Shown: one piece after another, positions 8,342-16,636 of the stretch | How the letters are laid out: each line of letters opens with the position of its first letter | How positions within the stretch are numbered: the first letter of the stretch is position 1 | Assembly: GCA_913048135.1 (NCBI GenBank) | Contig: CAJWVY010000013.1 | Coordinates: 1-36,930, forward strand | Direction: 5' to 3' | Length of the DNA: 36,930 nucleotides | Origin: an uncultured Verrucomicrobiales bacterium | GTDB taxonomy: Bacteria > Verrucomicrobiota > Verrucomicrobiia > Limisphaerales > UBA1100 | Program-made: the position numbers and the translations under genes | The notes under the pieces: generated by a model | What the model was told of the DNA's origin: nothing | Seen by the model: only the letters and a program-made list of their open reading frames with translations | Database searches by the model: none

Positions 8342-10996
8342 TTAGTTCGATTTCAGCGTCTGGAGATAGGCCAGCAGGTCGGCGAGTTGTTCGGGAGTGA
8401 GGCCGGCGGCGAGGCCGGGGGGCATGGAGGAGTATTCGATCTTTTCGCGCTTGGCGATTTGGGCGGTGGGGATGTCAACGGCCACACCGACGGCGGTACG
8501 GATGCTGATGGTGTCGTTGCTCTCAAGAGTCACAAAGCCGACGTGTGTTTTCTTGTCCTTGGTGGTGAAGGCGTAGGTGTCAAAGCCCTGCGCGACGACG
8601 GCGTTCGGTGTGAGGATGGACTGCAATAGCTCGGTAGGTTTGTAGCGTTTCCCGATGTCGACTAGGTGCGGGCCCTTGGGTGTTTGGCCGTCGGCAGTGG
8701 TGTGGCAGGCGATACAGGCTTGGGTGGTAAAAAACTTTTTGCCGCGCTCAGCATTACCTTTGGCTTTGAGCGCGCGGTCGATGGATTTCTCCACGCCGAG
8801 GGTGGCGACCCAGGTTTTGGGATCCCCGGTGGGCGCGGCGACCTTGAAAGGTGCATTGGCGTTGTTGTTGTCAGCTACGGCGGTGCCGGCGGGGAGATCT
8901 TTCAGCGATATTTTGTGGCTGGCCAATTGCGCTTTCACATTCTCGACGGTGGCCTTGGGCGCCTTGGCGAGGGCGGTCTTGAGGCCGGCCTCAATGGCGT
9001 CGCTACCGCTCCATTTTTCGCGGGCGTAGTAGGGGCCGGTGGTGTCTGGGCGGGTGCCCCACCAACCTTCGGAGTAGCCGCCTTCGCGATGGTACAGGCG
9101 CACGAGGGTGGCGAGGATGGCGGGATCGGGATTCTTGGAGGCGCGGGCGTTAAGGGTGGCGACGACTTTGTCGTCATGAACGTATTTCAACACACTGAGC
9201 GCGGCGGCGCCGTGGGTGCCATCGAGTGCGCCAAGCAGGGTGTCGACCGGCTTCAACGCCACCAGCGTCCGCGTGGCGAGGTGCGGGATGACGGCGCCGG
9301 GGTTGGGCTCGTTGTGGGCGGGGGCTTGATCGGTTTTGTCGCGCTTGGGCGCGGCGGCGTGCGGAAGGATGGCGGCGCCGGCGCTGGTGTCTCCGAGACG
9401 GCCAAGGCTGATCAGGGCCTGCGCGCGGATGCGGGCGTTTTTGCTGTCCAGCGCATTGACGAATACCTCCTTCTTCAAGCCCTTCAATTCGCTGGCGCGA
9501 TCGGTGAGGGCGCGCAGGGCAAACTCGGCGATGTCCGCATGGCCGGCGAGTTTTAGAAGATCGCCGTGCGCTTTGGCGCCGTTGAGTTGCTTGAGGGTGA
9601 AGATGGCGGCCACGCGGCCGGCGAGGGGCACGGCCTTGTCCGCTGCGAGGGCGTTGAGCTTGGCGGTGCGAGCGGCGTTGGAGCCGCGGCGCAATAGCTC
9701 GAATTGCGCGTGCAGGTTTTGCTGTTGGCTGGGGCCAATGAGTAGGTCGAACAGGGCGGCATCGTCGATCTTGGTGACGTTCGGGAAAGGTTCCGGTTTG
9801 AAATCCTCAGGCACCACCTGCACCACGAAGCCAACATTCGGTCCGCTGTAGGCGAACTTACCGCCGTGCCAACTGGCTACGTACATGCGGCCGCTGGCGT
9901 CCACGTCGATATCGGTCGGGCGCGGGATGGTAAGGAAGGTTTCCTGATGTGCGTCAAAGGTGGGGCCGTTAGCGGGCGGGTTATGCAGGAACACCGCACT
10001 GCGGCCCCAGTCGCAGGTGTAGGCACCGTGGCTGAAGGGTTTGGGCCAGCGGGTGTCATGATAAAACATGCCGCCACAGCCGGAGCCGCCGCCGTAGTCC
10101 TTGAGGGTCGGGAAGATTTCGTCAGAAAAATTCTTGTACCATGAAGGGTACCCGTACTCAGCGCTTTGCATGATGTGGCTGAAGCGCACGTTCCAGCCGC
10201 CGCCGTCGTTGGTGTTGTCGCGCGTGAAAATGTTCAGGTACGGATCGACGCAGGCGTCCAAAATATTGCGCAGACCCCAACAGTAGATTTCCATGTCCGT
10301 GCCGTCCGGTCGCACGCGTACGATACCACCGCCGCGCCGGCTTAATACACGGCCATCTGCCCCCACAGCCTTAGTGAAACCGAAATCCCCCACGGCGATG
10401 TAGATCCAGCCGTCGATACCCATACGGATGCCGTTGGTCGTATGGTCTGCTCCTCGCTTGGAAACGTAATCGGTGCTGATGCCCTCGATCAGGCGCTTCT
10501 CCTTGTCAGCCACGCCGTCGCCGTTGGTGTCCTCGTACAAGGTGAGGAAGGGCGGATGCAGTACCCAGAGTTTGCCGTTGTCGTAAATCAATCCGCGCGG
10601 ATGATCCATCTTGGCGAAGGTGTTCACCTCGTCCGCTTTGCCATCACCGTCGGTATCAATGCAGCGTACTACGCGACCACGGCCTTTTTCTTTACCAAGA
10701 CTTCCTTGCTCATCGATGCCAATAAACACTTCGCCGGTAGGGGCGGCTGTAAGGCAGACGGGGTAATTAACTTCCGGAGGTGCAGCAAAGAGATTCACCT
10801 CAAACCCTTCAGGTGCCTTCACCCCGTTCATACCATTTATGGAGTCGTTACTGCCATTCTCGGCAGCCTTCATCACCTTGCGCGGTAATTCGGGCAGGGG
10901 GCCGGTATGCGCCTCAAATTCCCACAAGCTGCCCCACACGTCAGTGCTCGATCCGTGGAAGGTGATTTTGAAAAACTTTGCGCCCTTCGCATCCAC
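8342..10996 (-). CDS. Discoidin-PVC dehydrogenase-HEAT-cytochrome c fusion protein; true start probably upstream via ThuA
   Basis: From the GTG at 10996 this is 884 residues: end of an F5/8 type C (discoidin) domain, the PVC membrane-bound dehydrogenase propeller (about 57-420; APEGFEVNLFAAPPEV, RCIDTDGDGKADEV, NGIRMGIDGWIYIAVGDFG), HEAT repeats (about 430-720) and a haem domain with CIACH at 761-765 and SSMPPGL as likely axial Met. The GTG lies in the middle of the discoidin domain. In-frame sequence upstream encodes its front half (NAVDGNPRTRW, then GTGQWLKIEFKEA, ILWEKNNAAYRYTVEASADG) up to the A11 tract at 11322-11332, and contains no ATG, GTG, TTG or CTG. So this gene has no natural start of its own. 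It reads as the continuation of the ThuA gene in the -1 frame; the fused product would be about 1277 residues, a known PVC architecture. Confidence 0.85.
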   Translation of the reverse strand: MDAKGAKFFKITFHGSSTDVWGSLWEFEAHTGPLPELPRKVMKAAENGSNDSINGMNGVKAPEGFEVNLFAAPPEVNYPVCLTAAPTGEVFIGIDEQGSLGKEKGRGRVVRCIDTDGDGKADEVNTFAKMDHPRGLIYDNGKLWVLHPPFLTLYEDTNGDGVADKEKRLIEGISTDYVSKRGADHTTNGIRMGIDGWIYIAVGDFGFTKAVGADGRVLSRRGGGIVRVRPDGTDMEIYCWGLRNILDACVDPYLNIFTRDNTNDGGGWNVRFSHIMQSAEYGYPSWYKNFSDEIFPTLKDYGGGSGCGGMFYHDTRWPKPFSHGAYTCDWGRSAVFLHNPPANGPTFDAHQETFLTIPRPTDIDVDASGRMYVASWHGGKFAYSGPNVGFVVQVVPEDFKPEPFPNVTKIDDAALFDLLIGPSQQQNLHAQFELLRRGSNAARTAKLNALAADKAVPLAGRVAAIFTLKQLNGAKAHGDLLKLAGHADIAEFALRALTDRASELKGLKKEVFVNALDSKNARIRAQALISLGRLGDTSAGAAILPHAAAPKRDKTDQAPAHNEPNPGAVIPHLATRTLVALKPVDTLLGALDGTHGAAALSVLKYVHDDKVVATLNARASKNPDPAILATLVRLYHREGGYSEGWWGTRPDTTGPYYAREKWSGSDAIEAGLKTALAKAPKATVENVKAQLASHKISLKDLPAGTAVADNNNANAPFKVAAPTGDPKTWVATLGVEKSIDRALKAKGNAERGKKFFTTQACIACHTTADGQTPKGPHLVDIGKRYKPTELLQSILTPNAVVAQGFDTYAFTTKDKKTHVGFVTLESNDTISIRTAVGVAVDIPTAQIAKREKIEYSSMPPGLAAGLTPEQLADLLAYLQTLKSN

Positions 10997-11310
10997 CTTG
11001 TGGGGTGTGATCTGTTTGACGTCCTTGTTCTTCGACTGATCGACAACCTGCTTCCAGTTCTTGCCATCGGCAGAAGCCTCGACGGTGTAACGATAGGCGG
11101 CGTTGTTTTTCTCCCAGAGGATGCGGATATTTTGAATGTCCGCCGCTTCCTTGAACTCAATCTTTAGCCATTGACCGGTGCCCCCCCCTGCGGCGCACCA
11201 ACGTGTGCGTGGGTTTCCATCGACGGCGTTTTTCGCGAAATTATTTTTATTCGTCTCCTCAGAACTTGCCTTGGCACTAGCTCCCGTGGCGGCATTCTTG
11301 GGAACTGAAG

Positions 11311-12174
11311 CTACCGCGTTATTTTTTTTTTTACGCTCGCCGTAGCCGGTTTGGCATTTAGCGTGAAGGATTCATTCTCTGGTTCTGCGATCGACCAAGA
11401 TTCATTCTTGGTAGCCCAAAGAATACCGCGGGCAATGAAATTTAAATAACGTTTGTCTGCTACGGTTACATTAACATGGCCAAGTGAGGTACTGAAAACA
11501 CGTGTGCCATGATATTCATTAGCCCACGCCACCACGGCCTTAGCGTTACCTTGCGTGCCACGGGCAATCACCTTGGTATTCGGGAACACCTGAATATTGT
11601 TATAGAGCTCCTCATTTTGAGTGGTCCAGTTTTTTAATCCCTCAGTGATGAATGGCACACCATTCTCAAACGTGACATCAATCGGCTTTTTGGGTCCGTG
11701 ACCACTTGATTGTAGGCCAATGTACTCGAACCACTTTGCGTTGTCGTCGGTCATTTTCACCGGCGCGCGAAAGTTTCCAAACCGGTATGAGTGCATGGCG
11801 CAGTGCAGATTTACTCCCGGTATGCCTTTTTTATGTGGGGCGAGCACTCCGGCAATTACTTTGGGGTCGCTGATGCCCGCTGAGCATTCGTCATGAATTA
11901 TAAGGTCGTAACCCTTTCCGTAATCAGGGTTACCATATATGGCGATGGGTGGTTTGGTGCTTTTGTCCGGGGAATGAGCATGGTCGATCTTAATATTGAT
12001 CCGGCGCTCTAATCCCTGCTTGAGAATATCTTTTTGAGTTGCGTAATCATGGCAGCAACCACCAGTGATCAGCAGCGCCCGGATGGGCTTGGGTAAAGGT
12101 TTCTTTTTGTCCTCAGCATAAATTTCTCCAGTCAATAGGCCGGCCAAGGTGAGGGTCAGAATAATCGCTCGCAT
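11311..12174 (-). CDS. ThuA domain protein (probable N-terminal part of a larger fusion)
   Basis: A 287-residue exported ThuA (trehalose-utilisation-like, class I glutamine amidotransferase fold) protein. The signal peptide is MRAIILTLTLAGLLTGEIYA. Family motifs are ALLITGGCCHDYATQKDIL, YDLIIHDECSAGISD, GVNLHCAMHSYR, FITEGLKNWTTQNEELYNN and VFSTSLGHVNVT. ThuA domains in this phylum are thought to act in sugar metabolism, but the reaction is not established. It stops right after an A11 tract (SVKKKITR then TAG). One base the other way, the reading frame runs on into the discoidin/dehydrogenase protein. GC is lower here (24 of 60 in the row from 11401) than in the genes on either side (37 of 60 from 12601). 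Confidence 0.88.
   Translation of the reverse strand: MRAIILTLTLAGLLTGEIYAEDKKKPLPKPIRALLITGGCCHDYATQKDILKQGLERRINIKIDHAHSPDKSTKPPIAIYGNPDYGKGYDLIIHDECSAGISDPKVIAGVLAPHKKGIPGVNLHCAMHSYRFGNFRAPVKMTDDNAKWFEYIGLQSSGHGPKKPIDVTFENGVPFITEGLKNWTTQNEELYNNIQVFPNTKVIARGTQGNAKAVVAWANEYHGTRVFSTSLGHVNVTVADKRYLNFIARGILWATKNESWSIAEPENESFTLNAKPATASVKKKITR
11322..11332 (-). other. A11 homopolymer at frame junction (slippage site or indel)
   Basis: On the coding (minus) strand eleven consecutive A follow GTA in the ThuA frame and end 9 bases before its stop. A -1 ribosomal shift on A AAA AAA, or transcripts carrying one extra A, would join ThuA to the open discoidin/dehydrogenase frame. A one-base homopolymer error in the assembly would look identical. 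Confidence 0.75.
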
Positions 12175-12219
12175 GAATTCGTGGGTTCCGCGGAACGCTA
12201 CCTTCAGCGGCTACTGGAA

Positions 12220-13629
12220 TCAATCTTTGCCCGCCACTTTTTCCAGCATTTCCAACAATGCTTTTTGGATCTTCACGGAAGCAAGGAGTTCCAGCGTGCA
12301 GGTGCCCATCCAGGTTTCGTAGCCGCCGAGGGTGTGTTGGCGGGGGGTGGGGAGGTAGCCATTGTGGCCGTTGGCCAGCTCGATGGTGAAGGTGGCCTGC
12401 GGCAACGGGCTCTTGGCCTTGAGGGTGAGGCCGATTTCGCAGAGCACTTCGCAGGGAATACTGGTGATGCCCACTTCGCCGAGCCGCAGGGCCTGCAGGA
12501 TGATTTCCTCTTCGCGCGGGCCATTGGCCAGGGCGAGGGTGCGGTGAGCATAGGCGTTGGCAAGGCCGGAGACGGGCTTGGGCGCATTGCCGGCGAGGAC
12601 GGCCTTGGCGTAGGCGATTTGTTTGGCGGTGGGTTGGCGGTTCTTGAGCGTGAGCAGGGTTTGCTCCATGGCAAGAGTGATGTCCTTGCGGAAGGTCACC
12701 TGCTTGTGCGCGGCGAGTACGCGATCGGCGACGAGTTGGGCGACCTCGTTCATGCGTTGCATGGGTTTCTGGCGCGGGCGCGGGACGCGGAAACTGATGT
12801 TGTTGATATCGCCGCTGGTGCCGTTGGACATCATGGCGACATAACCTTTGTCTGCGCCGAGGGCTTTCTCGATCAGTCCGGCGAACACGCCAAAGTAATC
12901 GGCGGACACACCGCCAGCCGGCAGGCCGCCGACGTAGTGCAGCGAGTAATTGGCCAGCAAGGCAATCGGCCGGCCATCTTTCGTGCCGCGTAGGGAAATG
13001 AAATGTACCTCTGGATCAGTCGGCCCGGCCGGACGATCGATGAGGTTGCGCGGTGGGTTCATGCGTACGATGTCGTCCGGGCTGCCGAAGGGGTTCACCG
13101 CAATGCCGCCAGGCTTCATGTGCCAGCGTCGGTTGAAAATTTCCTCGGGCACGAGCGCCACGCCGTGCGCCATCTCGGCTGGGACAAGGTTCTTCTCAGC
13201 CTGCGTAATGGCTTCGGCAATGCCTTCGACCAGTTGTTTGAAGTAGGCGCGATGGGCGGCGTCATCGCGGTTGGTGCGGCGATCCTTGCCCGGCGGCGCG
13301 GTGTGCGTGTGGGTGGCGGCCACGAGAATGCGGTCGGCGCGAAGTCGGGTGCGTTCGGCCGCCAGTGCCTTGGCGCGATCGAGGTAATTGCGGCCGATCA
13401 GGCAGTTGTCTACGATCACAATGGCCAGCCGCGTTTGGCCGTCATCACACACAATCGCGCGAGCGAAAAGAGGATCATGCGCCTTGTCCGCGAGCCGTTC
13501 GCTGAAGGAGCCAACCAACTGCACGGGCCAGACCTTGGGCGTGATATCCACCTTTGCCGAGCCGGCACGAAACTCCGCCCACCCAGTGGTGGCAAGCAGC
13601 AACAGGGTGGCGAGCAGTTGGAGTTTCAT
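12220..13629 (-). CDS. Neutral/alkaline ceramidase-like hydrolase
   Basis: A 469-residue exported protein of the neutral/alkaline non-lysosomal ceramidase N-terminal family. After the signal peptide (MKLQLLATLLLLATTGWA) come FRAGSAKVDITP, the domain opening, VAATHTHTAPP (zinc-ligand histidines), LANYSLHYVGG, and MMSNGTSGDINN, corresponding to the conserved active-site region of ceramidases. The C-terminal third contains GITSIPCEVLCEIGL and ANGHNGYLPT, also family features. True ceramidases cleave N-acyl sphingosines; the many verrucomicrobial homologues near sulfatases are shorter and probably act on other amide or ester substrates, so the specific activity is uncertain. Its ATG directly follows the stop of the upstream sulfatase gene (TAAATG), implying one transcript; the ThuA gene follows after 45 bases. 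Confidence 0.87.
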   Translation of the reverse strand: MKLQLLATLLLLATTGWAEFRAGSAKVDITPKVWPVQLVGSFSERLADKAHDPLFARAIVCDDGQTRLAIVIVDNCLIGRNYLDRAKALAAERTRLRADRILVAATHTHTAPPGKDRRTNRDDAAHRAYFKQLVEGIAEAITQAEKNLVPAEMAHGVALVPEEIFNRRWHMKPGGIAVNPFGSPDDIVRMNPPRNLIDRPAGPTDPEVHFISLRGTKDGRPIALLANYSLHYVGGLPAGGVSADYFGVFAGLIEKALGADKGYVAMMSNGTSGDINNISFRVPRPRQKPMQRMNEVAQLVADRVLAAHKQVTFRKDITLAMEQTLLTLKNRQPTAKQIAYAKAVLAGNAPKPVSGLANAYAHRTLALANGPREEEIILQALRLGEVGITSIPCEVLCEIGLTLKAKSPLPQATFTIELANGHNGYLPTPRQHTLGGYETWMGTCTLELLASVKIQKALLEMLEKVAGKD

Positions 13630-15084
13630 TTATCGGCCTTCGCGTTTGCCGGGATCGAAGTTGGCGTTCTTGGTGGGCATGCGGGCGCCGGTTTCCTTGC
13701 GCCAGGCGGCGAGTTTGGCGGCGAGGGCTTTCACCTTGTCAGGATGTTTCGTGGCAAGGTTGGTTTTCTCGCCGATATCGTCAGCCAAATTGAACAGCTC
13801 CAGCCGCCCGTCCTCGTACCATTCGATGAGCTTCCAGTCGCCCTCGCGCACGGCGGCCGTGGGAGCGTTGCCCTGATTGCCATAGTGCGGGTAATGCCAG
13901 TAGAGCGCGCCACGGTCTTGGGGTTTGCCGCGCAGGGCGGTGGTGAAACTCACGCCGTCAATGGGCAGGGGCAGCTGCGGCTTGAGACCGGCCATTTCCA
14001 TGATGGTCGGGAAAAAGTCGGTGCTGGTGACGGGAGTGTCGTTCACGCTGCCGGGCTTGGTGACACCGGGCCAGCGGACCATCATTGGTTCGCGGATGCC
14101 GCCTTCGTACATCCAGCCTTTGCCGCCGCGCAGGGGGAGGTTGCTGGTGGGATGCCCTTCGCTGGTGGAGAGGCCGCCGTTGTCGCTCATGAAAAACACA
14201 ACGGTGTTGTCCTCCAACCCGTGTTCCTTGAGGCCGTCGAGCACCTTGCCAACGGCGAGATCCATCGCCTCCACCATGCCGCCGTACACGGCGTGTTCCT
14301 GCACGAGGCGCACCTGCCGGTTGTGTTCCTTGCCCCACTTGGCCTCGAGACCGCGCTCTTTCTTACGCGCGAGATATTTGTCGCGCAGATCGGTGCGCGA
14401 GATCAGCGGAGTGTGCACGGAATAAAACGAAAGATAAGCGAGGAACGGCTTATTCTTATTGGTAGCCATGAATTTCACCGTTTCGCTGGCAAGCCGATCG
14501 GGCAAATGTTCGCCGTCGGGGCCGTCTTCCAAGCGCGGATTGCCGTAGGGTGAAAAGTATTTTTTGCCGCCATAAGGTCCACCACGATGATGGCCGCCCT
14601 GGTTGATATCGAAACCCTGATTCTCAGGCCAGAACCCTTCGTTGCCCAAGTGCCATTTGCCGGCGAAGAAGGTGGCGTAGCCGTTTTCCTTGAGTGCCTC
14701 GGCGAGAGTGAACTCCTTGAGCTCCAGCTGGCGCGTGTAGGTTGCGGGCAGGAGGCGGGTGTTGCGCCGCCACGCCTTGCCGGCGGCCGCGCCAATGTAA
14801 TCCGTCACGCCCGTGCGCGTGGGGTAACGGCCGGTCATGATACTCGCACGCGTGGGGCTGCAGACGGGGCAGGCGGCGTAGGCGCTGGTGAACTTCATGC
14901 CCGAAGCCGCGAGCCGATCGCAATTGGGCGTGTCGTAAAACGAGCTGCCAAAGGATTTCAAGTCGCTCCATCCGAGATCATCGACGAGAAAAAATACGAA
15001 GTTGAGCGGCTTGGTTTTTTGATCAGCCTGAGCCACAGCAGGGCACAGGAATGCCAGTAACAGAAGAACGCGAAACACTTTCAT
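13630..15084 (-). CDS. Sulfatase (arylsulfatase A-like), full length
   Basis: A 484-residue exported sulfatase. The ATG at 15084 begins a clean signal peptide (MKVFRVLLLLAFLCPAVAQA); an earlier in-frame start at 15141 would add 19 residues without signal character. The metal-binding Asp pair is at 35-36 (FFLVDDLGWSD), the formylglycine signature CSPTR at 75-79, then TGRYPTRTG, FFAGKWHLGNEG, and FFMSDNGGLST with the C-terminal metal-binding Asp-Asn. Near the end LYWHYPHYGNQG and GDWKLIEWYEDG are typical of arylsulfatase A-like enzymes acting on glycan sulfate esters. It leads the minus-strand run sulfatase - ceramidase-like - ThuA - dehydrogenase. Upstream DNA turns AT-rich at once, marking the left limit of the low-GC block. 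Confidence 0.94.
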   Translation of the reverse strand: MKVFRVLLLLAFLCPAVAQADQKTKPLNFVFFLVDDLGWSDLKSFGSSFYDTPNCDRLAASGMKFTSAYAACPVCSPTRASIMTGRYPTRTGVTDYIGAAAGKAWRRNTRLLPATYTRQLELKEFTLAEALKENGYATFFAGKWHLGNEGFWPENQGFDINQGGHHRGGPYGGKKYFSPYGNPRLEDGPDGEHLPDRLASETVKFMATNKNKPFLAYLSFYSVHTPLISRTDLRDKYLARKKERGLEAKWGKEHNRQVRLVQEHAVYGGMVEAMDLAVGKVLDGLKEHGLEDNTVVFFMSDNGGLSTSEGHPTSNLPLRGGKGWMYEGGIREPMMVRWPGVTKPGSVNDTPVTSTDFFPTIMEMAGLKPQLPLPIDGVSFTTALRGKPQDRGALYWHYPHYGNQGNAPTAAVREGDWKLIEWYEDGRLELFNLADDIGEKTNLATKHPDKVKALAAKLAAWRKETGARMPTKNANFDPGKREGR

Positions 15085-15216
15085 GGATGCGCATGAATTT
15101 GGATTTTTATTCGTTATAATCAAGAATGGAATGGATTTCATTTCACATAAATGACGCTATTTAAACATGATTGTCACTTGACGTTTTTAAAATATCCGAT
15201 GCAGTGTGCGGCCGTT

Positions 15217-15375
15217 ATGAAAAAGCTTATTATTACATCAGTCCTAGTTGTTTCTTTTGGTTCATTTTTGACCACTGGTTGTAGTCCTGATGCTCCGATT
15301 GATGAAGAAGCGGCCAACGCACCTTTGGAAGGAGCTGATGATGATGACGAAGATGAAGATGAGGGAGAGGAGTAA
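15217..15375 (+). CDS. Tiny acidic lipoprotein
   Basis: A 52-residue protein starting at ATG 15217 (MKKLIITSVLVVSFGSFLTTGC): a Lys-charged N-terminus, hydrophobic stretch and Cys giving a plausible though imperfect lipobox. The mature part is about 30 residues and ends in an Asp/Glu run (DDDDEDEDEGEE). An in-frame ATG at 15151 would add residues without signal features. Such a peptide could be a calcium- or cation-binding surface lipoprotein, but no family is recognised. It has its own intrinsic terminator 27 bases later, so it is monocistronic. Confidence 0.65.
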   Translation: MKKLIITSVLVVSFGSFLTTGCSPDAPIDEEAANAPLEGADDDDEDEDEGEE

Positions 15376-15401
15376 CCCATAGAACCCCCGTTTTTGATCG
15401 A

Positions 15402-15428
15402 CCCCGCCTCCAAAAGGCGGGGTTTTTT
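15402..15428 (+). terminator. Rho-independent terminator
   Basis: CCCCGCCT (15402-15409) pairs with AGGCGGGG (15415-15422) around a 5-base loop and is followed by six T. It ends the small lipoprotein transcript. Confidence 0.93.
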
Positions 15429-15610
15429 CGTCATGTTAATGTCACGTTTATAACTGAAATAGTTACCCTAAATACATCAGTCTGTAACAAGGTTTGCTTA
15501 ATTTTATTTCGTGCAAGTGCGTGTAAGACCCTTATCCCAAACGGAAACACAAAATAGAACTGACAACATCAACACACACTGAACACAGCTGAATCAGAAA
15601 GTTATAAACC

Positions 15611-16552
15611 ATGAAAACTCAAATAACCAACCGAGGCTTTACCCTCATTGAACTACTCGTAGTGATCGCCATAATTGGCATACTTGCTAGTATGCTCCTA
15701 CCCACCTTGGCAAAGGCTAAGAACAAAGCCAACAAGATGAAATGCCAAAACAACGCATCTCAAGTCGCCAAGACTTTTATATCTTGGTCAGGTGATAACA
15801 GTGCCTTTCCTTGGCATGACGCCTCCATGGTGAGTAATACAGATGCCCGCCACAAAGGTTGGAAAGGGTATAAAGAAGTTTTTAGCCCGGAAACTATTTG
15901 GGCAGGAAATGGTATTGCTGATTCCCTCCCCCCCAAAATGCTAGCTTCCCCATCTGACCCAGTTGCCAACACTTGGGCATCACGTCCACAGTTTACGGAT
16001 ATCGATGGAGATAAGTTCACTAACCCTCTTTCTTTCACCGATGTACCTTACCATTCTAGCGGTTATCGTAATGTGAAATATTCTAAATGGTGCCAAAGCT
16101 ATGCGATTGGTATCGGGGCTGACCACTTGGTCCCAGAAACCGTTCTGGCAATGGGAAGAAACTGGAACAAAGGTGATCAAATGCGGGATGTCTGGAAAGC
16201 TTTTGGAGGCTTGGGCGCACAATACGAAAAGAAGAAAAAAGAAGTACAAATGCCCCGAGGAACCATGATCACCAAAGACATGAAGAGTGAGCAAGATTAC
16301 CCAGGAGCGATCAATGGGAACACTTTTACGATTCAGTCTAATCTCGCGGGTCCTGGTCACCCTGAGTATAGTATGAACGGATACGGAGCAGGTGAGACGG
16401 TCATGGCCAACTCTGATGGCTCATCAAAACTCATTACTGGTGATGCAGAAGCTAATGCACAATTGCAGGCTCATGTTGATGCAACACCCCAAATGACGGC
16501 TCATTCGCTCAACATCCCAATGTTCCTTCGTCCGAAGAAGGATGTTGATTAA
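15611..16552 (+). CDS. Pseudopilin-like protein with prepilin cleavage/methylation motif
   Basis: A 313-residue protein with a type IV prepilin/type II secretion pseudopilin leader: [19 protein letters not shown], with cleavage expected after Gly and the conserved Glu at +5. The leader is followed by [19 protein letters not shown], a segment typical of the very large verrucomicrobial family of pseudopilin-like proteins. The rest (residues 50-313) is a secreted globular domain with several Trp; no enzymatic motif is visible. The start is fixed by the leader. Verrucomicrobia encode dozens of these proteins; some may form periplasmic or surface fibres, but the function is largely unknown. It is bounded by terminators on both sides (15402 and 16579) and so is transcribed alone. 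Confidence 0.9.
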   Translation: MKTQITNRGFTLIELLVVIAIIGILASMLLPTLAKAKNKANKMKCQNNASQVAKTFISWSGDNSAFPWHDASMVSNTDARHKGWKGYKEVFSPETIWAGNGIADSLPPKMLASPSDPVANTWASRPQFTDIDGDKFTNPLSFTDVPYHSSGYRNVKYSKWCQSYAIGIGADHLVPETVLAMGRNWNKGDQMRDVWKAFGGLGAQYEKKKKEVQMPRGTMITKDMKSEQDYPGAINGNTFTIQSNLAGPGHPEYSMNGYGAGETVMANSDGSSKLITGDAEANAQLQAHVDATPQMTAHSLNIPMFLRPKKDVD

Positions 16553-16578
16553 TATCAAAAAAGAAATCTGCTAATCTA

Positions 16579-16612
16579 CTCCCCGCAGCTTTTTTGCTGC
16601 GGGGAGTTTTTT
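16579..16612 (+). terminator. Rho-independent terminator
   Basis: CTCCCCGCAGC (16579-16589) pairs perfectly with GCTGCGGGGAG (16596-16606) over a 6-base loop, followed by six T. It ends the pseudopilin transcript 26 bases after its stop. Confidence 0.96.
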
Positions 16613-16636
16613 GGATTAATCTAAAGAAAGAAAATC

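Noticed and set aside
13003-14553. Long plus-strand frame of 516 codons
   Set aside because: It lies opposite the ceramidase-like and sulfatase genes and its translation has no family motifs; high third-position GC opens antisense frames. The same applies to frames at 875-1882, 8666-9556 and 33060-34028.
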